Origin: Volvox africanus
Lineage: Eukaryota > Chlorophyta > Chlorophyceae > Chlamydomonadales > Volvocaceae
Assembly (NCBI GenBank): GCA_030268105.1
Contig: BSDZ01000008.1
Span: 1,488,001-1,552,000, forward strand
Reading direction: 5' to 3'
Length of the DNA stretch: 64,000 nucleotides
In this document: positions 51,425 to 62,682 of the stretch, one piece after another
Numbering within the stretch: the stretch's first letter is position 1
Layout: every line of letters starts with the position of its first letter
Made by a program: the position numbers and the translations under genes
Notes under the pieces: generated by a model
Databases searched by the model: none
What the model was told of the DNA's origin: nothing
What the model saw: the letters and a program-made list of their open reading frames with translations, nothing else

Positions 51425-52123
51425 GTTTTCGCTTGTGTTTTTAATGACCACTCTTCAATGAACGCAGTTAGCATATACGTGCTAAGTTTAGCAAATATCA
51501 ATACTAGCAGCAAGATCAGCTACGCTGGGATGCCTCGATGAATTGGGAACTAAGTCACCACCGCCAGGCTGTGCCAGGCTGACATTTCGCTGGGAAGATT
51601 ATAGGGCTACGGCCGCTTCCGCAGAATCATATGACTGTCAAGAGACATCTTGGCCTGCCTTCACGTGCCGTGCCGATGAACGCATTGTCACAGCACTCTG
51701 TTATATTACGTTATGTTATGTTGGTACAGCGGAGAGACAGCGGGGTCAAGGGTGTAACTGTTCTTCACTGTTTTGTGTTCAAAAAATGCATTTAGTCCTT
51801 CATTCAAATTGGGCATGAAATTTCATTGATTAAGCAAGATTGTGACATCCTGTGCTGTGCACAAAAACTATGACATGACTTTCGCGCTTGCGCAGCAGCG
51901 CAGGGGCTTCGATTGTAACCTGGATCCGGTTAGTTGGTGAACGGTCAATTGCAACGGTCAATGTTTCGCTCTTGTGAAGTTGTTAAGTTGCACATCTTGC
52001 TTTGACATGGTGACGCTCCTTACAGAACCATATTACGCAATCAAAGTATCAGCGTGCTGCTAACATTTTTTGCCAGGTAACATATCGGCAGCACTATATC
52101 AATAACCCACGCCAAGAAACGTT
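51425..52123. promoter_or_regulatory. Divergent intergenic region
   Basis: About 700 AT-richer bases between two start codons in opposite directions. One 91-codon plus-strand frame is open, with no splice support. It is expected to hold both promoters. Confidence 0.45.
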
Positions 52124-54264
52124 ATGCGGAGGCACATCAAAAGCCTTTCAGATGACGTCGAGGAAGAAAACAATGACCTGTTCAAATCATCGAAGCGATC
52201 TGCGGCTTTTGGACATGTTGTCAATCCGCACTTTGACCTGGACGAGGAGCGCGCGGCATGTATGCAACGCAATCAAAAAATTTTGGAGGAGCTTGGATTA
52301 GCTCCATTGATCCAATCTATAAAGTCTAGAGTCGCTACAGCGGCTGAAGCCAAGAAGGCTGCTGCATCGAAGAAGCGGCGAATCGATGACAACGGCGGCG
52401 AGGCGATGGGACAGAAGCGCGTACTCAGGCAGTCGCTTCGCACCAAGGGCCAAGAACCCGAGCTTCCTCCCTTGCTCGCGCCCCTTTTCAACAGGTGTCA
52501 AGACGGGCGATTGGGATAGGTTGCAGGTTGTAAGTACGGTATGTGCCTGGGTCGGGTATTTGCCTTTTAAGGCTGTTCGGATCACCCTGTGGCAGTAACC
52601 TGTGGAGGCGAGAACCCTTCAGCCACGTCCATCGTCACCCTAGGCCACCTTTCTTATGAGTTGGCCCTATATATGACATCAGAGCTGGCATGACGCATGA
52701 GCCGTAGTGCAGTAGATTTTAGGGGACATGTGGCATGCGACAGGTAATAAGTCTCCCTTGACCATGCAAAAGCACAACCCGGTCCCAAAATATTTTCACA
52801 CGCAGCGCTGTAAAGGTTGATATGGAAGACGCATAGGCCGAGCTACTACCGAGTTACTACCACCGAGCTCCCATGAAAATCCCAGGACAGTGTGCTTCAG
52901 AAAGATCACATCCCTTACTCACATCCCGCACGCTTCCAACCAGGTCCCAAGCTGAGCGGCCATACGGGGAGCCAGGTACCAAGCTGACGGCCGTTAAGTC
53001 GCGTGCACCAGTAGTTGAGCAAAACGGGGGCGATGCGTCCAAGTTTGATGCCCACAATCTCCACAGGTGCGGCTGCGAAGGGATGGCCGATCCTTACATC
53101 GTGTTGCCGAACTGCTTTTCCCGTCGAACGTTACCGTTTGTTTATTTCGGCGGCCCTCGAGGGTTTGTTCACTCAAGATGCGTGAAGGCCTTTGTGAGAG
53201 TCACGCACGGGCTCTGCCTAAATAGGGCAGTGGCCACTTGTCACGGCGTTCTGGACGGTGCATGGATGCTAAAGGCAGGGGTAAAGTAGAGAGATTACTG
53301 CAGCCTGCCAAGCTCCAAGCTATTATTGAGAGTGCACATCCTTTCCTTAAACACCCAAGCTCGTAAATTACAAGAATGTGAGCGATCTATTCGGGTTGAT
53401 TTTTATGCAGCTGCCTCACTGTTGCCCGTTGCACAATGCCCACCACCAGGCTCCGCACGATGTCGGATGAGGCGATGCTGAAGCGAATCCACAAGATCTC
53501 CAACACGCTGAAACTGCGGTCATTGGTCCAGGTGTGTTTTGGTATGCAGACTGGCTTGATAGCTGACTTGAGACTGCAAACTAGGGTTTTACATGGAATC
53601 AGCAATCAGCCTAGCTGTCGTCTAGGGTCAATTTGTTGGGACTCGACGAAAGGCAGTGGCGTAGTGCTCTACAATGCAGTTGACACAAACTCTCGAACTC
53701 AGCATGGGCAGGTACTCCTCAACTATGCCGGTACAGGGGGTATACCGCTTCCGTTGGTTGGTGTCTTGGCGACTTGACGACCGTCAGCTTGGTACCTGGC
53801 TCCCAGTACGGTTGCTCAGCTTGGGATCTGGTTGGAAGCGTGCGGAAGGGAGTAAGGGATATCATCCTTCTGAAGCACACTGTCCTGGGATTTTCATGGG
53901 AGCTCGGCGGTGGTAATCGGCCTATGTGCCTTAACCTCCATGGACCCTGATTTGGTCGGCTGAAGATGGCGGTCGGTAGGACACGGCCTGGCTTTGCGAA
54001 AGTGCTAGGATGTGCGCTAGCTTTATATTACGCAGCCCACGGCATTGCGTTGAGAGTATGTATGCACCTGCTTTCCTATTTCCTACTTATGAAGCATTTA
54101 ATTACAACGCCAAGATTCTTAATCCATGCATATACCATACCACACACGTTTATTATGACATGCTCGTGCATCGCTTTTCCATGCAGTTGCTGAGGCACTT
54201 CGGGCGGGACGAGCTGGCGCAAGAGGCGCAGGCGGCGCTGGATGCCCGGCTTGCCAACGTGTAG
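52124..54264 (+). CDS. Small basic, probably nuclear protein, 3 exons
   Basis: Exons: 52124-52494, 53411-53531, 54187-54264. The phases agree, giving 189 residues. The start is ATG 52124. Exon 1 is charged: an acidic patch near residue 10, the segment RNQKILEELGLAPL near 50, an Ala/Lys-rich stretch with KKRR near 85, and RQSLRTKG near 104. Exon 2 contains MLKRIHKISNTLKLRSL. Exon 3 encodes HFGRDELAQEAQAALDARL and a stop. The short Asn-x-x-Ile-x-x-x-Leu-Gly-Leu segment followed by a basic RxSxR motif recalls plant and algal nuclear proteins of WDR76 type, but no WD repeat follows, so the function is unknown. Both introns contain one arm of an inverted repeat. Confidence 0.65.
52832..53001 (+). 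repeat. Left arm of a 160-170 base inverted repeat
   Basis: Begins cataggccgagc and ends ttaagtcg. Its reverse complement is at 53770-53925, with roughly 85-90 percent identity by eye and a small indel near the outer end. It lies in intron 1 of the small gene. Confidence 0.9.
53770..53925 (-). repeat. Right arm of the inverted repeat
   Basis: Reverse complement of 52832-53001. It lies in intron 2 of the small gene, so the two arms enclose exon 53411-53531. No transposase, and no target-site duplication could be fixed at the outer ends. Confidence 0.9.
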
Positions 54265-54865
54265 ACTGACAGGCTCTTGAGCCATGGGAATTGAAGGAAG
54301 CCACGTACAGCAGGTTGCATACCCATGATCACAAACGCCTTTAACATTACGCAAAAGAGCTGTTTTTGCGTCAGTGCAAATTGTAAATGTGTACAGTTGA
54401 ACATGCCGATCCATAAGCAATTACTGCGAGCCAGGAATGGCAAAGCCATAACTGGCAAAAAGGGAGTATCGGGGATTGGAAAGTTCTCCTTGAATGGCCT
54501 GGAGCCTATCACCACGGGCGATAGGGGTTTTGGACAGAAGTACTGGGAGCCAGGCAAGACGTGCGACAGAACTTTAAGTAGGGAACCTTACCGGTGGAGC
54601 CGAGTCGTCAAATCGAGCTCGATAGCCGGTATGAGGGTATGCGTGCCACCGGGGTATAACGATGTGTAATTGATCTTCCGAAAGGAAGTGCCATTCCCTC
54701 GAGTGCCGGGAAGGTTAGAGCCCGTCCGTGCAGTGCGAAGGACCACGTTGAGGTAAGAGTAGCGACATAAAGTAATAGCATACGAGGGGTATATGAATCC
54801 GTGCGTGGTGCATGGGCTGGTATCTTTAATACACCTGATTCACTGAGTTCTATATTTTCTCCAGC
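54265..54865. other. Stretch without a supported gene
   Basis: Follows the stop codon of the small gene. One 114-codon plus-strand frame is open (54325-54669), with no splice evidence. Nothing else is seen. Confidence 0.4.
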
Positions 54866-55618
54866 TCCAGCGCAAAGCTGTGACGACGGAACAATTGCGG
54901 GAGTATAGCATACCAGTTGCTGCTTCTCTAGCAACCCTGGAGGCGGCGAATAGGCACTATGAGAACGCAATGTCAACAGACAGAATCATGTTGGTGAGAT
55001 AGGTAACTATAGTTATAGGCAGATTTGCAGATGCTTGAAAGAGCGGGACAACAATATCGCCAATCGTGTTCAAAATCTCAAGTGGGGGTTAGGATCGGCC
55101 TCACTTGCAGCGATTTCTGATCACTATCATTGTGACGCTACGCCTGAAGAGTCACGTACGCACGTGCTTTGCCATGCTTTCCCATGCCCCAAAGGTCGGC
55201 AGCGGTCAGCCATCTCCCGGCATAGGCCGTTTCTATTTCCGCTGCGTATACAAAATATATGGCCCATTTCGAGGGCGCGGAATGAAGTGATGGCAGAAGC
55301 AATAGCAGCCGTGTGCAGGTATGGGTGCCTGTTGACCCGGAATGTCTCTCGTAAAGCTGCTGCGCGTGCACCGGTACCCAAATATGCTGCCACAACTGAC
55401 CGCTGTACCACATCACGACACCTGGCGATATTATTTGATGTAGAATTAGCTGCTCCAAAATTACTGCCTCTCCGCAGCAAGAACCCGCTTCCTCACTGCA
55501 GCACACGCAGCACCGCCCCATCCCCATCATTACCTAATATTACTCGCTCACTTATTTTATATACACCGTGCAGGTCCACCACACCACCTACTGGCAATTG
55601 CAGTTAATTATGTTATAG
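54866..55618 (+). CDS. Two exon-like segments on the plus strand, gene unknown
   Basis: Segment 54866-54992 has an acceptor (ttttctccag), an open helical translation (AVTTEQLREYSIPVAASL) and a donor GTGAGA. A second segment at about 55574-55618 starts after cgtgcag in the same phase and ends with a stop after 14 codons. They may be the 3' exons of a longer form of the small upstream gene, if its stop at 54264 is skipped through a weak donor at GTGTAG, or a separate short gene. Confidence 0.3.
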
Positions 55619-55679
55619 CAACAAGTTATGTTAGATATATACGGGTTTGATCGACCACTGTGGATGTATTTTGCCACAG

Positions 55680-56087
55680 CCCAACGCTAGCGTGCCCAAG
55701 CAGCTGGGGAAGCACTCAGTTCAGTGGCAAACATAGTCATTGGTAGCGTGTAAGCTGTGTGAGGAGAAAGTGGATGCTCCGCATCCAGAGTACCGTGGCT
55801 AGGGTGGCCCGAATCGCCGTGCGATGTAGCTGACGGAGAAGCGGTCCGCCCAGGGGGCGGCCGTGGACCAAAGCGCCGCCAGCCGCCTCCTCGAGGACTC
55901 CTCTCGGTGGATCTGCGCCTCCAGGCTGCGATGCTCGGCACAGGCCCCGCCGCCTGTCCCGGCTACCGCACCCCTCGAAGCGTGCAGATGCTGGCAGCAT
56001 GGGCTGAGTCGGTGCACCCAGACCTTCGGATTGTTGCTGCTGCGGAACAGCCACCTAGGCCGGGAAAAGGGGTGCTTAAGAACATGA
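55680..56087. other. GC-rich coding-like stretch of uncertain strand
   Basis: Three frames stay open on opposite strands. The plus frame with SVQMLAAWAESVHPDL and a minus frame rich in Gly and Arg are equally likely. It is probably an exon of an unresolved gene. Confidence 0.25.
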
Positions 56088-56405
56088 CTGCATTAAACCA
56101 ACCCGAATAAATATCAAAACGGATGAAGTCAGGTGGATGAAGGAAGGGAGAAACGGGCAACACGCCAATACAGCAAAAATGCGCGAAAACATCAGCGCAC
56201 ACCGCATGACCCATGTGTGTTTGGACGGCTCTTTCAATTCCGGGAAAAAGATGCAAACGCAAGTTGCAAGTGCGGGTGAACAAAACACTGACAATATGAC
56301 TAGTATTGATTGGATAATCTGCTGCCTGCTGCCCAGAGGTCTCTTAGGGTTCGTTCACAACACCAGCCAAACTTGGCCCGAGCGAAAACACCTCTGATGA
56401 ACCTC

Positions 56406-59400
56406 TCACATGGCGGACTTTAGTGCATCCTCGGCGTCCTCGGGAGTTCCCGCGTGCTCGGCACTCCCGCCCGGCGCCAGCGCCATCACCTCGGACCGCT
56501 CCATCAACCGCGTGACGATATCAGAGACGTGGAAGTCCACGGCGGACAGGGGCACGTCGGAGCGGCGCATAGGGCCCACGGAGCTTGTCGAAGCCAACGC
56601 CACCGGCACGGTGACTGGCTCAACCCCCGGCGCGAAGTCAACCATGTACGGATAGGGCAGGTGCGCGTTTGCTGATGGCGCATTGCGCTTAATGCTTGAA
56701 ACGGAGGGAATGCGCGAAGATATCATGGAGGGGTCAGTAAGTGTGGGGGTCTCGGATAGGAAATACAGGATCCTTCCAATACATCCAATACGCAGGTGAA
56801 GAACGCTTTTAAGTTGCAGCTTTGAAGGGCACAAACGGAGAAGCAATCACTGGATACGTGCCACACCTTGGTCGTATAGATTGCAAAGGTAGGTCAACCA
56901 GGCGCTGCATTTGCCCTTATCGCCGTCAGTCGGGACGACGTTGCCAGCGCCGGAACCCCCATCATTCCCACCGTCACCGCGAGTCGCCCCAACTTTAGTG
57001 GCCGCAGCGGCGGCAGTGCAGCCGCCGCCATACCTGCTGTGCCACTTCGGTAGCACCACATCCTGTTGCTGCTGTAACTGTCGCTGCGTAAGGGATGGAA
57101 ATTTTCCGATGGAGAATGTGCAAGCTCCCGGTGTCGGTGATGCAAACGTACCCTGACTCACCTGCGAGGCGTGGCCACACCATGCTGACCCGGTTGGTCC
57201 ATTTCCGCCTCCCATATGCCCGTGTGAGGAGGGGCCGTTTCCGCCGCTAGCGTTAGCAGCATCAGCTACATTCCAGCTCTGTGTTGATGCCTGAGGATAT
57301 GCCTGAAGATGGTAATGTGGCCATTGTTGTGACTGTGACTGCAATAGCTGGCGGGGCGCTGCTGCCGCCATTCGCTGCAGGGAGCGCTGCTCATTGAAGG
57401 CTTCCGCCAGAAGCTGGGAAGCTGGTACGAAGACCCCGCAGCTGGGCGGCGCGTCGTCGGCCTACATATTACAAAGGCCTGTTTTGAAAACAAGTAAAAC
57501 AGGCATATAATACCGCGCTCTAACTGCACCTTACATTAGGCCTAAGGTCAAGATCTCCCCTTCCAGCCTATCCGGGAGCCTTTGACCTTACTTGAAGCCT
57601 TGCAGCGAAGTAGGCATCCGACACACGCAGGTCTGCGGGCGAGAGCTGCGACGCACCAGCCCAGTCAGCCTGTGTGTTGCCACACCCAGCACCGGAACGT
57701 CTCCGTAGCTGTTGTGACTGCAGACCGGGATCCACAGATGGCTGGCAAGGCCCATCCCCTGGCAAAGCGAAGCTTTCTCCTGCAAGCTCCCCTTGGGATT
57801 TACAAAAAGGAGTGTAATTTGTCCCACCAAACGCCGGCGTGGAGGCTTGCTTGCATGCTCCCGCTGCTGCTACATCGCGTGTGCCGGGACTCGTGATTCC
57901 CGTCCCAAGATTGGGTCCGGGAGCGCGTTCTAGGGGGTGTGGCCCTTGTTGGACTTGCGCAATCGCGCTATTGGAGCCCGAAGTGAGTTGTTCAGTTCCT
58001 TCCGCGTTGGCGGTAGGCCCAGTTGCGCATGGCGCTTGCAGTAAAGGCTCCGTTAAAGGTCCTGGAACGGGATAGGTGCTGCTTGGACCTGAGGCCACGG
58101 GCCCTCGACGCTGGGCCGTCGTGGCCGCACCGGGAGAGGATGAGAGTACTTCGGTGGTGGAGGAGTCGCTCCAGGGGCGGCACCGGTCCCCTGGTGATGG
58201 CGGCGGCACGGTAAGCAATGGCGGTGGCGCTGCAAGGGACGGAGGAACGGAAGACATGATTTGGGACCGATAGTTAGTCGATCCACTGCCGAATCCATTT
58301 CCGGACTCGTTACTGGATCCATTGTTGGATCCACTGCAAATTAATCGACTCTATTACACATAGACACAGCAGAATGCCCGATCAGGTGCATTGGGGAACA
58401 GCAGGATATGATGGCGGTGTATCCTTCAGAATGCTAGTAAAGGGCGCGTATTGTAAGCCTCCGCGGACTGGAAAACCCGTTGTCACCACCAAGTGGAGTT
58501 CCAGAAATAGAAGATACCGCTTATGCTCATCGCCGCAAATAACGAATAACGCCCAAGCCTGGTCCACTGGTCCGAGCCTGGGCCAAACCTACGCTCGTCA
58601 TTCGGTAGAGGCGGCCCCGCCTCAAATCCTGTGTATGTGCATACACACCTGCCGAGCCCTTGAATCGCGCTGCCCAGTAGCCCGCAAAGATCCTCATCAT
58701 CCGAACATCGCCGCCCATCCCGCCGTAGCTTGCTCGGAACAGCAGGCACTTGACCAGGCAGGCCTCCGCGGCGGGCAGCGCCAGCTCGTCCACTTGCTGC
58801 AGAGTTACAGGGCCCTGCAGGGTGCAGGTCTACGTGGGCTCCATGTGACATGTGACAGGGCGTGTACGCCATGTGTACTGAGAGACAACCATACTACAAC
58901 TCCATGACGGATTCGGTGTTTGTCTTTGTATTCTTTGTGGCTTGTCGTAGCCGCGAAGAAAGCACCGTATATACCTGGGACGTGGCGTCGACTGGGGTCC
59001 CTACGGTTGCCGAGTCCCCGCCGTCCCATGGGTCAGGAAGGCCATCCCTGACTTGTACCATAGCCAGCTGATACACCAGACAAAGAAGGGCATCCAGGTG
59101 GGTCCTACCCAGGACGAACCCCTTGGCCTAGAGGGAGGGATAGGAAAAAGGGGAGGATGGAAGGAGGCTGATGGCCATATTCCAATTTGTCTCCGAATGC
59201 TACGATGTGCAGCAGCCGGCATTACGCGAGTCCCCACACCTGCGCGGCCATCAGCCACACCACGAATGGAAGTCCGGGGTGAAGAATGGCATCCTCCACG
59301 CATACAATTGACAGCCGCCGCAGAAGCTGCGCCGCGCCGCCATCCTCTTTGAAAAGGTGCAGCGCTGCGCGCACAGCGCAGCTACCCCGGCCAAGCCGCA

Positions 59401-59484
59401 CCGCCTTCTGCAGAGCGCTCTTGAGCGCGGAGGGACCGCCGCGCCAGCGCCCCTCTGGCGGCAGGTCGTTGCTTGGCAGGCCCG
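56406..59484 (-). CDS. C-terminal exons of an unnamed helical-domain protein, possibly one gene with the UBZ exons
   Basis: Exons on the minus strand: 59484-59240, 59127-58975, 58814-58649, 58333-57592, one starting 57461 and ending near 56870, and about 56663-56406 with TGA. Borders at 59240/59127, 58975/58814 and 57592/57461 are phase-consistent. The junction 58649/58333 is not, so one border there is wrong. The first three exons form one compact domain: ALKSALQKAVRLGRGSC, then LLRRLSIVCVEDAILHP and LPFVVWLMAAQ, then a helix LDALLCLVYQLAMVQ, then LALPAAEACLVKC followed by ASYGGMGGD. I have seen no named family that fits. The following exons are Pro/Gly/Ser/Gln-rich. The C-terminus has a conserved-looking LSAVDFHVSDIVTRLME. 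The block lies downstream of, and could belong to, the UBZ-finger exons at 61151-62075. Confidence 0.55.
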
Positions 59485-59589
59485 CTGCGCGGAGAGTTGT
59501 GGTGTGCACACGTTGAGGAAGCAGGCAAGGCGGCAAAAGCTATAGTCAGCACCGTTACTGCGCGCAATGCCACATAGCTGTGCCAATGG

Positions 59590-60033
59590 ACAGTTTTGAT
59601 TCCGATTGTCCAGATTTCTGGTGACAGGCCCCAGCGCCCTGATGCTGCGGCGACCAAGGATGGGGCGCGGCACACGGCGCGGATCTTGATGATGACACCT
59701 AATTCGCCGATATGCATTTCTCCATGCTAAGGGGTGTTGGGGAGCAGGGGTAGCCTTCCTGGCGTCCCCGCCCCTCCGCGGTATACCTTCTGCGTTCCGC
59801 TCAAGCACGTTCCGATGAACTTGACCGCATAATATATCAGACAGCTGCCATCCGTCCCGGGTCCAGCCGCGGCCTCATCGCAGTTTTCAACCCACCGGAA
59901 CTCCAGCTGACGCCGCCGCCATCACCGGGTGGTACGTTCGTGTATAAGACCACGGTCTCCTTGCCAGCGGCCGCATCGCCGACGCCCGCACCGCCTCCAG
60001 CCGCCCTGCTGCCCCCCAAGCCAACGGTTAAGG
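59590..60033 (+). CDS. Plus-strand coding stretch inside the gap of the minus-strand locus
   Basis: From an acceptor at about 59750 to the donor after 60033, one plus frame is open. It reads as real protein: ARSDELDRIIYQTAAIRPG, then GLIAVFNPPELQLTP and GGTFVYKTTVSLP, then a Pro/Ala-rich end. A possible upstream exon begins near 59612 after tgtccag. Possible later exons are 60808-60879 (from cttccag to GTAGGG) and about 60902-60952. No ATG could be fixed. The minus-strand frame over the same bases hits a stop and looks less protein-like. Family not recognised. It may be a separate gene nested in, or lying between, minus-strand genes. Confidence 0.4.
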
Positions 60034-61150
60034 TAACCGACCAGCAACTGCTTCCAGCCAATCGCTGCTGCTCGGGACTAGCACAACCTGCCCATGAACA
60101 CGGGTTTAGCGGGTGGGTGAGTTGATGTGGTTTTGGCATGACCGCGTGTCACCTTTCGACCCCATACTGGCGTGCGTAGCGATCTGTCTGACATCGTTGT
60201 GGTCCGATTCATGTGCCATTAGGTACTCGCTCTTCCTTAGGCAGAAGTGGGGCGGGGGGGGAGGGGAGATTCCATAGGCATTACTAAATATGCATATCCG
60301 TAACTAACTCACGTACATAACACCCGTTCCCCGGTGCCGCGTTCCACTCCATGCTGTCTAGGTGTGTGTTCCTATGGACGTCCAAACAGGACGCCAAACC
60401 ACCAAATGCTTCTGCCATAGGGCCTCCTATTGATTGAAAGGCCCTCCTTTAGCCACTCCTTATATTCCGACCCAAATCGCAGACCTTCACAATCCGACGC
60501 AAATGGAAAATCTGCATCCAATCCAATCGAATCCCTTGGTTGGTTTCCCTTCTCACCCGGGGTCCGTGAGCGCCTTCCGCAATCACACCCCACTACACGC
60601 ACGAGCTAAAACCCTATGAGTACCCCCACACAACCACACTCCACTCGTGGCAAGTGTTCAGCGGTCTTGCTCATCGATGTCAGTACGTATCGATCGTTGG
60701 CTTCTTCGATCTTCCTTTTGGGTCGGCCCAACAACTTATGTCATTTCTTATCGTAATGCACATTCATTCCAGCCCCCAACTTTCCCAAATTCCTTCCAGG
60801 ACGGATCTGGGCACAGCAGCCAAACGAGGCTGTTCCTCCCTGATGTTCGTGGTCGCAGTATCTTTGAGCCGGAGGCGGTAGGGTGATCACTCGCACCTTT
60901 AGCCCAGCAGTGCCCCAGCCAGCTCCCCGTTGCGGTGCGCTCCAAAAAGAAGGTATGGCAGCGGGATGCGGCACGGAGCTGACTCTGGTTGCAGTGATCG
61001 ACGAGGGCCAAAGGGGAGGTGGGGAGTTGCCTGAAGGTAAAAAAACAAGGGAACGTTGGTGATCTAGTAGCGCGGCGCCATGCCCATGTCGGTGTTTTTG
61101 GCTGCTTTGGAGGAATGGAGGACCACAGTCACTGTCTCAGTAACCCTCAC

Positions 61151-62075
61151 CTTACGCATAATGTCGAATGCGCTTACGCCACCCGCCTGGCTGCACCGAG
61201 GCCCTGGGCGCGGCGTACAGTGCGCCAGGGGCAGCTGCATAGCTGACTGGGTCGTCAAGTTTTCGGCGCGTGGGGTCTGCTGTCTGCTGTACCATCCGTC
61301 ACAGTTTGTGTCCTGATCTATTGCTGTTGCCGTTCCTACTGGTGGTGGTGGTGGTGGTGGTGTTGCTGTTAATGGAGTGGCCACTGCCACTTGTCCGCCT
61401 TGACCGCCGGTTGGCTCAAGAGTCTCTGGAGGACGATTTGGGGACTCGGAGGCACCACCCTCGTAGCTAAGAACCTCCGACTGTCCTTCCCATAATTGCT
61501 TTGCTGGTTGGTTTTGATGGTGCTGCGACAGCAGGAAACGCTGGGTGTGCAAATCCTGCTGTTTGGTAAGCTGTAACGATTGATGTGGTTGGGGTGGTGA
61601 CTGCTGATGGTGATGTGATAGCGGTTGTGACATAGCAGCTGAAGGAACAGGTGTGAACCGCGCCTCTGGCGTCAGTAGATGCGGCTGTATCTGAGCATGC
61701 GGTGTCGTATTGCCCAGGGCTGGAGATGGTAAAGAGCTGCTGCAACGTGGCTGCGAGAGGGACTGACCCCGCGGTGTTTGTCTCGGGGTCGCGAGGCAGA
61801 CGCTGACATGGGCATCCGCGAAACTCAGCGGCACAGTGCGCTGACAAAGAGGACAGGCGGCATATGTGCCCTGCGGACGTGGCAGCCAGAACGCTATGTG
61901 AGGAGTCCCGACACGAGATGATGGAGAAAAATGATGATTCGCGTCGCAATCTTTTTTGGTGAGCAAACTATTCTATACAGTGGAGACGAACCTTGCCATC
62001 AGCCGGGGTCCTGGTCGCCTTATTATTGTTATTAACTTTTGCACCAGCAGCTAGCACTTCAAATGCGTTCCGCAT
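61151..62075 (-). CDS. N-terminal exons with UBZ4-like zinc finger
   Basis: Exon 62075-61992 starts with ATG and encodes MRNAFEVLAAGAK. Exon 61870-61151 follows in phase. Residues 34-53 read CPLCQRTVPLSFADAHVSVC, a Cys-x2-Cys-x11-His-x3-Cys finger of the UBZ4 (Rad18) type that binds ubiquitin in DNA-repair proteins. After a long Gln/His/Pro-rich disordered part the exon ends with GGVSAFDIMRK, a motif that mirrors the N-terminal NAFEVL. The two short hydrophobic motifs could be docking peptides. The donor after AAG at 61151 is strong, but the next exon was not identified with confidence. Either the gene continues into the 56406-59484 exons or these are two genes. The nuclear repair role is inference from the finger. 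Confidence 0.65.
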
Positions 62076-62682
62076 GCGTCTGTTTCTTGTTGCAATAACA
62101 CTGTATGGAACAGCTGGGCAGACAGAGCATTATCATAAGGCTATTGTTAGAAGCTACAAAACCACTTGCCTGGCGATTGCGTTTTTACCTGTATTATTGT
62201 TAGTTTAAAATGTGTTTTGATGTTTTCTTGTCATTTCCCTACCGTACGTTATAAATACTGAAACTGGATCCAGCCCTTACAAGTCACAGGATGGTTACGT
62301 GCCATGTACTTAGGGATGGTAGCCAAACAAACGTCACACATTTTAGTAGGTACGGCGGAAGGTCAAGACTAATACGGTAGGAACCGTGCAGCCCTGCCCT
62401 TGGGATTTTTGGGCGCTCCAGAACCACGCTAAGCCTCAGACGACAAGGGCCGCGATAATCTCACTATTTTTAAAGCATGCTAATTATGCTTAACCAGTTT
62501 TAATCTGGCGGTCCTCAAATACACTTCGTGCTTATTATAGGGGAAAGTGACTTAGCCACAAGTTCGAACGCCTTAGTTAACAAGGACTAATTGTTATTTT
62601 TAAGCACATCGATCTAGTTCATTGCTTAAGCGATTGCAAACGCATATACGACGTCTTCACAGATTAGCTCAACTCCTGCAAT
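62076..62682. promoter_or_regulatory. Divergent intergenic region between UBZ gene and DRC9
   Basis: About 600 AT-richer bases between two ATG codons in opposite directions. No ORF with support. It probably holds both promoters, including the one for a ciliary gene. Confidence 0.5.

Noticed and set aside
52873..53289. A 138-codon plus-strand frame
   Set aside because: Its first part is the left arm of the inverted repeat in an intron of the small gene. There is no splice or homology support.
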